This document shows positions 7,031 to 11,249 of a stretch of DNA of 11,249 nt, one piece after another (position 1 is the first letter of the stretch; each line of letters begins with the position of its first letter). The position numbers and the translations under genes are program-made. The stretch comes from Holophagaceae bacterium UBA1801 (GTDB lineage Bacteria; Acidobacteriota; Holophagae; Holophagales; Holophagaceae): assembly GCA_002319925.1 (NCBI GenBank), contig DCFP01000116.1, positions 1 to 11,249 on the forward strand. The letters run 5' to 3'. The notes beneath the pieces are model-generated. The model was given only the letters and a program-made list of their open reading frames with translations. It searched no databases and had not been told where the DNA came from.

Positions 7031-7621
7031 GTGAAACGATTGTGTGTCTATTGCGGATCCAGCCAAGGCTCGTTGCCTGAATATCTCGAGGCGGCGCGAC
7101 ATCTCGGTGGGCTCATGGCGCAGCGCGGTTTCGAACTCGTCTACGGCGGAGGAAACGTGGGTCTGATGGGAACCTTGGCCCAGACAGTCCTTGATCTTGG
7201 TGGCCATGTCATCGGTGTCATCCCCGAGGACCTTGTGAAGCGCGAGGTGGCCCATACCGGACTGGCGGATCTTCGGGTCGTCGGCTCCATGCATGAACGC
7301 AAGGCCCTCATGGCCGAGTTGGCTGATGGATTCATCGCCTTGCCCGGCGGTATTGGAACCCTCGAAGAACTGCTGGAAGTGATGACCTGGGCTCAACTGG
7401 GTCTTCACCAGAAGCCCTGCGGTGTCCTCAACGTTTGCGGATACCTCGACCGACTGCTGGCCTTCCTAGACCACCTCGTGGACCAGCGATTCCTGCATCC
7501 TGCCCACCGTTCCATGCTCCTTTCCGCCAGCCGAGCGGAGGATCTCATGGCTGGTTTCGAGGACTATCGCCCACCTGTGGTCGATAAGGCCGCCTGGGCA
7601 TTGGGGAACGACTGCCCCTGA
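7031..7621 (+). CDS. LOG-family (TIGR00730-type) nucleotide 5'-monophosphate phosphoribohydrolase
   Basis: This 196-residue cytoplasmic enzyme belongs to the LOG/lysine-decarboxylase-like Rossmann family. Members cleave the N-glycosidic bond of (cytokinin) riboside 5'-monophosphates, releasing free base and ribose 5-phosphate. The family signatures are both present: GGGNVGLMG (39-47) and PGGIGTLEE (105-113), which contains the catalytic glutamate and phosphate-binding loop. MHERK (87-91) between them is also typical. The N-terminal VYCGSS (6-11) is the usual first strand. Length is normal. The start is GTG at 7031, with a run of six G (7019-7024) 6 bases upstream as ribosome site. Bacterial members mostly act on AMP or similar nucleotides in salvage, and cytokinin production cannot be inferred. 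The gene converges on the small secreted-protein gene. Confidence 0.93.
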   Translation: MKRLCVYCGSSQGSLPEYLEAARHLGGLMAQRGFELVYGGGNVGLMGTLAQTVLDLGGHVIGVIPEDLVKREVAHTGLADLRVVGSMHERKALMAELADGFIALPGGIGTLEELLEVMTWAQLGLHQKPCGVLNVCGYLDRLLAFLDHLVDQRFLHPAHRSMLLSASRAEDLMAGFEDYRPPVVDKAAWALGNDCP

Positions 7622-7688
7622 GCCATCGGCAGACCTGTTGACGTACCGGAACCTTGATGTACTGCCCGGATGAATCGAATTGAGTTGA

Positions 7689-8198
7689 TCAATCGTTTTG
7701 CCGGTTTAAGAGCACATCCGGGAGTTGCACCTCGCCCGTGGAGGGACGGACGATCTTGGCCTGTTCTTCATCGGCAGCCACCGGCTGCTTCGTGGCAGCA
7801 TCCTCCACCCAGAACTTCCAAGTGCCCTTGGATTCACCCTCGCGAAGGATGGGTGGTTCGGTGTGCTGGCAGACGATCCTGAGGGAATCGCCCTTCTTCA
7901 CATCGAAGGCGTAATCGACCAGGCTGTTTCCGGTCCAATGGATGTTGGAGTGTCCCCAAAAATACTGGACACGAATCTCGTGCCGGCCGGGCGTCAGCCG
8001 GTATTGCCCATGGGAAGGGGCTTCTCCCTCCTTGCCATCAATGCTCAGGACCCAGATGTGCGAACTGCCCGGGTTCACGAGTATTCCGCCCTCAAAGGTG
8101 GCTTGGTTAGCCTTGGAACGAACGGCATGTGCGGAAGAACATGCGACGCCGCCGAGGATGGCAGCGGCTGCCAGTGAAAAACCGGTTTTCATCTTCAT
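7689..8198 (-). CDS. Small secreted protein of unknown function
   Basis: The 169-residue product has a signal peptide (KMK, a hydrophobic stretch at 8-19) with a likely signal-peptidase I site after AHA (25). A Cys at 20 is preceded by GVA, which lacks the Leu/Val at -3 of a lipobox, so a lipoprotein is less likely. The mature part looks beta-rich. IWVLSIDGK (48-56), then YRLTPGRHEIRVQYFWG (66-82), has the IDG...LxPGxHxIxVxY rhythm of PEGA-like beta domains. The C-terminal tail (about 135-169) is polar and charged. I do not recognise a family. The start at 8198 is backed by GAGG 7 bases upstream; a Met at residue 3 is an alternative. It stands alone, 67 bases from the convergent LOG gene. Confidence 0.75.
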   Translation of the reverse strand: MKMKTGFSLAAAAILGGVACSSAHAVRSKANQATFEGGILVNPGSSHIWVLSIDGKEGEAPSHGQYRLTPGRHEIRVQYFWGHSNIHWTGNSLVDYAFDVKKGDSLRIVCQHTEPPILREGESKGTWKFWVEDAATKQPVAADEEQAKIVRPSTGEVQLPDVLLNRQND

Positions 8199-8430
8199 CG
8201 CTCGACCTCGCCTGATTAGTGGGAAACCGCTTGGCTCCGGGATTCCACCGGGAATCGCGGACTACCTCACATGCATAGACGACTCAACAGGCAGTTCGTT
8301 GATTCGTGCCCAGGACAATGCTTCCCAAGCTCTCTTTGGTCCTTCACCCTGCCATAACCGGTCGGTTTTCCCATGCTGTCCCGTAGGTGCGAGGATTGGA
8401 GCCGGAGGGAATCATCACGGAGGATTTCCG

Positions 8431-8550
8431 TCGGCCGCGGGTGTCATCACCACACCCACGGGCACCAATTTCAGCCCCAATACCAATATGACCCGCGTCC
8501 AAGTGGCCACATGGATCGCCCGTGCCCTGGGGATGAATTGGGCCTATTGA
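8431..8550 (+). pseudogene. S-layer-homology (SLH) domain remnant, C-terminal tail
   Basis: Translation gives GVITTPTGTNFSPNTNMTR, then VQVATWIARALG and a short end before TGA at 8548-8550. This matches the second half of an SLH repeat, whose hallmarks are G-[VI]-[TV]-x-G...F-x-P-x(3)-[VIM]-T-R-[AV]-[EQ]-[VM]-A...[RL]-A-L-G. SLH domains tie proteins to the cell wall or envelope and occur as three repeats, usually at a protein end. Only half a repeat is left. The same frame upstream to 7942 is antisense to the secreted-protein gene and shows no further SLH. I read it as the surviving 3' end of a lost surface-protein gene. Confidence 0.5.
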
Positions 8551-8719
8551 TCAAAATAATTCTCGAAAACAATTCAATATGACCAAAAATATTCAGGTGA
8601 CCATTTTTCAAAGAAAAATGAAATCGATGATGTTGTGGTTAATGGATAACCCAACCGTCCATGTTCCAACCCTCGTAACCAACTGATTTCAATTATTGCT
8701 TTTATAAAATCTATGTTGA
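8551..8719. other. AT-rich non-coding block
   Basis: By direct count of the ten-base groups about 54 of 170 bases are G or C, far below the flanking genes. No credible ORF is present. It starts directly after the SLH remnant stop and ends at a 10-bp inverted repeat. It includes a small GGTTA/TAACC stem (8637-8651) and TATA-like stretches such as tttataaaat (8701-8710). It may be a relic of transferred DNA or a regulatory region. The stretch 8199-8430 on its left holds nothing recognisable beyond the ribosome site of the secreted-protein gene. Confidence 0.5.
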
Positions 8720-8749
8720 GGCATGGGTCCCTGAGCCGAGACCCATGCC
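8720..8749 (-). terminator. 10-bp hairpin, possible distal terminator of the cytochrome transcript
   Basis: The arms ggcatgggtc (8720-8729) and gacccatgcc (8740-8749) pair perfectly around a 10-base loop. On the minus strand the hairpin follows the cytochrome gene by about 250 bases and is followed, after about 9 bases, by an AU-rich run including GATTTTATAAAA. The distance to the Ts makes it an imperfect intrinsic terminator. An operator or recombination site is an alternative. Confidence 0.4.
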
Positions 8750-8824
8750 GATTCCAGGAGCCTTTAGCGTCCACGAATGGTGAAGTTTGCGGTCACGTGA
8801 CGATCAGTGGGTGGTCTATGAGCT

Positions 8825-8980
8825 TCAGCCCAGGAGATCAGCGTACTTTTGCCGTGCCCGCTCATCCAGAGGCAGGATGCGCTTGCAGGCAGTGCCCAAG
8901 AGTTTTCTGATTGCGCAAGCGCCCAGGAAGGTGGGCTGATAACGCGCACTCGGTTCACGCAGATCCGAATCTGGATTCCT
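8825..8980 (-). pseudogene. Unidentified C-terminal coding remnant downstream of the cytochrome gene
   Basis: Reading the minus strand from about 8980 to TGA at 8825-8827 gives 51 residues with no start codon. They include LREPSARYQPTFLGACAIRK, then a segment ending CKRILPLDERARQ-KYADLLG. The composition (amphipathic Arg/Leu helices, PLDERAR, YADLLG end) looks like a genuine protein tail rather than random frame. The frame runs into the 3' end of the cytochrome gene, so its upstream part has been lost. I cannot name the family. It may mark a past recombination point just downstream of the cytochrome stop. Confidence 0.35.
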
Positions 8981-8996
8981 AACGAATGACTCCGGA

Positions 8997-10607
8997 CTAC
9001 TGCACCGTCAGATTGACCGTCCTTGAAAACGCCGAACCCACCGGGTTGCGCATGGCGACAAAGAAGGTGGCGCCGTTGTCGCTGGCCTGGGCCGTGAAGC
9101 TGTAGCTGGCCTTGGTCTGGCCCGTGACGGCTGCTCCATTCTTGTACCACTTGTACGTGATGGGCGCGTTGCCCGTGACGACGATGGTGAAGGTGACCTT
9201 CTGACCCACTGTTACTGTCTGGCTCTGGGGCAGGGTCACGATGGCGATCTTCCCGGTCGCGGGAGGAGGGAGTGGTGTTTCCACGACAGGGACGTTCTTC
9301 ACAGGCCCGGATCCGACCGTAGCGGTTCGGGTGTTCATCAGGAAGCCGTGGGGGAAGTTGGCCTGGATGGGGTGCAGGAATCCCGTATGGCAGACGTTGC
9401 AGGCGGATTCGGCCTCGGCGTTGTTGCTGCCGTGCTGCTCGAACCACTCGCCAAAGCCCTCACCCTTGTTCGAGTTATGGCAGGCGGAGCAACTCCCGAT
9501 GGTCTTTGCCTTTCCCTGATATTGAACGGCCGTGAAGCCGTCAACGGCCTGGGAGGAGGGGAGCATGGCGTGGGGGCTGTTGTGGCAGGCCACGCAATAC
9601 ATTCCCCCGTGGCCCGTGGAGTTCCGATACAGCTCGGCGTGCGTATCGACCCCGGGAACATTGGAATGGCACCGGACGCACTTGGGTTCGTTCAACCAGG
9701 GAACCCTGCCCTTGAGGGTGATGGTGGCGGAGACATTGGCCATGGATCCGTGGCAGCGGAGGCATCCACCCGTGGGATTGGTGTGGGCCTCGGAGCGACT
9801 GCACCGGGTCGTGGCGCCCGGATGACAGTCGTAGCATGCGGCATTGAATCTGGCATGGGAGCCATGTATGGACTGGGACAGGTATTTCTTGGCAGAGCCC
9901 GGACCCACCTGGGCCAGGGCTGGGCTTCCGTGGCAGGACGCGCAAAGCACAGGCGCGGAATTGAGCAGATTAGTGGCGTACTTGATATCGTGCTTCAGCA
10001 TGACGTCCCTGAACGGGTTCGTGGCGCCGTGACACTTGCTGCAATTGATCTCATCGGACGTCGGAACGATCATCTTGGTGCTGGCCACCACGGTTCCATT
10101 GCCGTCCTTCACCGTAATCACGCCGGTCTGATAAGGATTCCACACGCCCTGGTCATCGATGGGCGTGACGGGGATGCCATTCACCTGGAAGTGGGTCCCT
10201 TTGACGATCATGTCTCCGGAAAGACCATTGGAAATGGTCGGATCCACGAGATTCAGTCCCTTGTTCAAGGCGGGAGCGACGCCGAAGAGCCTGGCCGAGT
10301 TCTGCCAGAACTGCCCGAAGTTCCCTTTGTCGGCGGAGGTCGTGTTGTTGAAAATGCTGTAGCTCACGGTGACGCCGGAGGTGACGATCTCAGGGGGATT
10401 GCCCCGCTTCACGACCTGCGCGAGAACGTTATTGTACGGAGGCAGGATGACGGCCTGATCGTAGGTCGGATTCAGGCAGTGCATCCCCAGATCATTCCAG
10501 GCGAACACGACATACTGGCTTGTGCCCGTGTTGTTCGGCAGGCGTTTCACATCCTGCGGAAACAGCCAAGCAGAGCACAACAACAGAGCAAGAACGAGCT
10601 TGTTCAT
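8997..10607 (-). CDS. Secreted octaheme c-type cytochrome with C-terminal Ig-like domain
   Basis: The 536-residue product begins with a signal peptide (MNK, hydrophobic to about 18). Residues 30-185 form a non-heme domain containing FAWNDLGMHC (35-44), a segment seen in some large bacterial multiheme proteins. Eight CxxCH heme sites follow, at Cys189, 222, 258, 282, 310, 338, 373 and 403. Spare histidines (206, 248, 251, 333, 346, 392, 420) could supply distal ligands. Cys44 and Cys269 (TTRCSRSEAH) lie outside heme motifs. After a Pro-rich linker (445-450), residues 458-536 form an Ig-like domain with the core YKWYKNG. An extracytoplasmic electron-transfer role, perhaps at the outer surface, is likely; the partner is unknown. 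The ATG at 10607 has AAGGAG 5 bases upstream, preferred over an in-frame Met at 10628. No cytochrome, porin or maturation gene is adjacent. Confidence 0.92.
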   Translation of the reverse strand: MNKLVLALLLCSAWLFPQDVKRLPNNTGTSQYVVFAWNDLGMHCLNPTYDQAVILPPYNNVLAQVVKRGNPPEIVTSGVTVSYSIFNNTTSADKGNFGQFWQNSARLFGVAPALNKGLNLVDPTISNGLSGDMIVKGTHFQVNGIPVTPIDDQGVWNPYQTGVITVKDGNGTVVASTKMIVPTSDEINCSKCHGATNPFRDVMLKHDIKYATNLLNSAPVLCASCHGSPALAQVGPGSAKKYLSQSIHGSHARFNAACYDCHPGATTRCSRSEAHTNPTGGCLRCHGSMANVSATITLKGRVPWLNEPKCVRCHSNVPGVDTHAELYRNSTGHGGMYCVACHNSPHAMLPSSQAVDGFTAVQYQGKAKTIGSCSACHNSNKGEGFGEWFEQHGSNNAEAESACNVCHTGFLHPIQANFPHGFLMNTRTATVGSGPVKNVPVVETPLPPPATGKIAIVTLPQSQTVTVGQKVTFTIVVTGNAPITYKWYKNGAAVTGQTKASYSFTAQASDNGATFFVAMRNPVGSAFSRTVNLTVQ

Positions 10608-10711
10608 GGCATCTCCTTGGCAGAGCACAACGCCGACCCGTCAGCAGGAAAGCACAACAAACCAATAATGGCTGGAACGACTGATCTGCCCACGGGAGGG
10701 TTCCTGTATGT

Positions 10712-10752
10712 ACGGAGGTATTCGGGAACGCAGCTAAAGTTACGACCTCCGT
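10712..10752. repeat. Inverted repeat flanking the candidate cytochrome promoter
   Basis: acggaggt (10712-10719) and acctccgt (10745-10752) are exact reverse complements 25 bases apart. One arm lies in the spacer between the candidate -35 and -10, the other just downstream of the -10. This would suit a repressor or redox regulator, but an 8-bp pair in a few hundred bases can occur by chance. Confidence 0.3.
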
Positions 10753-10765
10753 TTCGTGTCGTCAA
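10737..10765 (-). promoter_or_regulatory. Candidate promoter of the cytochrome gene
   Basis: On the minus strand TTGACG (10765-10760) is followed by a 17-base spacer and TAACTT (10742-10737). The -35 differs from consensus at one base, the -10 at three. It would give a leader of about 120 bases before the ATG at 10607. Confidence 0.3.
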
Positions 10766-11079
10766 CGATGAACGGAAACAATTCAAATCATCGCCAGCGC
10801 TTGTTCTGGAGAAGGGGGAATTATTTAATTTTCATCCTCGATTTCACGTAGAAATGTTCCACTTTCTCCCGTGAAGCCATGCAGCGTCTTTGAGAATCAG
10901 GAGCAATCCCTCGGACCGTAATGCGACCCGAAGGATTAACTGGTGGAACATGGATTACGTGATTACGTTCCCCGCTAATTCCTGCCGGAACAGGGCCACG
11001 GCAACCTGGTTCTCAGGCTTCCAGAGCGAGGAGAGGTGAAGCGCAGGACCTGCAGATTCCATCAACCAGATGGTTTCCA

Positions 11080-11249
11080 TCACGGGAGTTCCATCTTGTA
11101 CGGAGCGCCGATATCCATGGTCTGATGGATGTTGTTCTCGGGCCACCGAGTGGGATCGGTGGCCATCACCTGGATGATGAAGTACCGGCTCTTGATCAAG
11201 TCGCCGTTGGGGTTGAAGTTGATGGTGCCGGTGATGCCCTTGAAGTCCT
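11080..11249 (-). CDS. Branched-chain amino acid-type ABC substrate-binding protein (3' end only)
   Basis: The frame enters from the right edge and ends with TGA at 11080-11082, giving 55 residues. It begins DFKGITGTINFNPNGDLIKS and then RYFIIQVM. The FxGxTGxIxFxxNGD block followed by a strand ending in IQV is the C-terminal hallmark of LivJ/LivK-type periplasmic binding proteins. These deliver branched-chain amino acids or other small amides and acids to LivHMGF permeases. The usual order places permease genes after it, but downstream here is non-coding DNA and then the cytochrome gene. Any partners must lie elsewhere or upstream. The ligand cannot be told from this end of the protein. Confidence 0.8.
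   Translation of the reverse strand, partial: DFKGITGTINFNPNGDLIKSRYFIIQVMATDPTRWPENNIHQTMDIGAPYKMELP

Larger units (their letters stand above)
10608..11079. other. Long intergenic region upstream of the cytochrome gene
   Basis: About 470 bases separate the cytochrome start from the stop of the binding-protein gene on the right, both on the minus strand. No convincing gene is seen. A 41-codon minus ORF (11081 to 10955) begins with an ATG that overlaps the binding-protein stop (TGATG), but its translation resembles no LivH start or other family. The region holds a candidate promoter, an 8-bp inverted repeat, a direct repeat gattacgt-gattacgt near 10953, and a 9-bp inverted pair ATGTTCCAC (10854) / GTGGAACAT (10943), which may be chance. 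Confidence 0.5.

Noticed and set aside
8137..8142. Lipoprotein signal in the small secreted protein (Cys20)
   Set aside because: Residue -3 is Gly, not Leu/Val/Ile, and a good signal-peptidase I site (AHA) follows five residues later.
9348..10874. 508-codon open frame on the plus strand opposite the cytochrome gene
   Set aside because: It is the complement of a GC-rich gene with eight heme motifs. Its translation is Gly/His/Arg-rich with no domain and no ribosome site.
10854..10951. 9-bp inverted pair ATGTTCCAC / GTGGAACAT
   Set aside because: The arms are about 80 bases apart, and a pair of this length is not surprising by chance in a region this size. It is not near the candidate promoter.
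10955..11081. 41-codon ORF coupled to the binding-protein stop (TGATG) as a LivH permease start
   Set aside because: It lacks the hydrophobic LivH N terminus and stops after 41 codons. It is more likely chance or an eroded remnant.

Overview
The window is GC-rich bacterial chromosome with ordinary, tightly packed genes and one gene-poor, decayed stretch. The lineage cannot be fixed from sequence alone. A secreted eight-heme cytochrome with an Ig-like tail, a ferric-type ABC importer, TPR and S-layer-homology remnants, and strong AAGGAG ribosome sites on GC-rich genes would fit an iron-reducing or anaerobic organism such as a Geothrix/Holophaga-type Acidobacteriota or a Geobacter-like bacterium. 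This is low-confidence inference.

Layout. At the left edge, the tail of a GntR/FCD regulator (+) faces a class I SAM methyltransferase (-) across a perfect 12-bp hairpin. A divergent gap of about 230 bases separates the methyltransferase from a membrane-anchored TlpA/ResA-type thioredoxin (+). From 6279 down to 1900 on the minus strand lies a complete binding-protein-dependent importer of the FbpABC/AfuABC class: secreted binding protein, double-length permease, then ATPase. It has a candidate promoter and operator dyad upstream (6400-6453) and an intercistronic hairpin (5235-5264) after the binding-protein gene. The permease carries an extra extracytoplasmic domain at its N terminus. The binding protein lacks the adjacent tyrosines of classical ferric-binding proteins, so the substrate is uncertain.

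From about 6500 to 9000 the DNA is mixed. Two genes look intact: a LOG-family phosphoribohydrolase (+, 7031-7621) and a small secreted protein of unknown function (-, 7689-8198). Around them are coding remnants without proper starts: a TPR fragment (about 6732-6869), a SLH-domain tail (8431-8550) and an unidentified C-terminal tail (8825-8980, minus). There is also an AT-rich block of about one-third GC (8551-8719) ending in a 10-bp inverted repeat.

The right end holds the octaheme cytochrome gene (-, 8997-10607), about 470 bases of non-coding DNA with a candidate promoter, and the 3' end of a branched-chain-amino-acid-type ABC binding protein (-) running off the edge.

No tRNA, rRNA, CRISPR array, insertion sequence or phage gene was recognised. 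The most worthwhile leads are the sensor-like extension on the importer permease with an unassigned ligand, the octaheme cytochrome with its N-terminal DLGMHC-containing domain, and the cluster of gene remnants.
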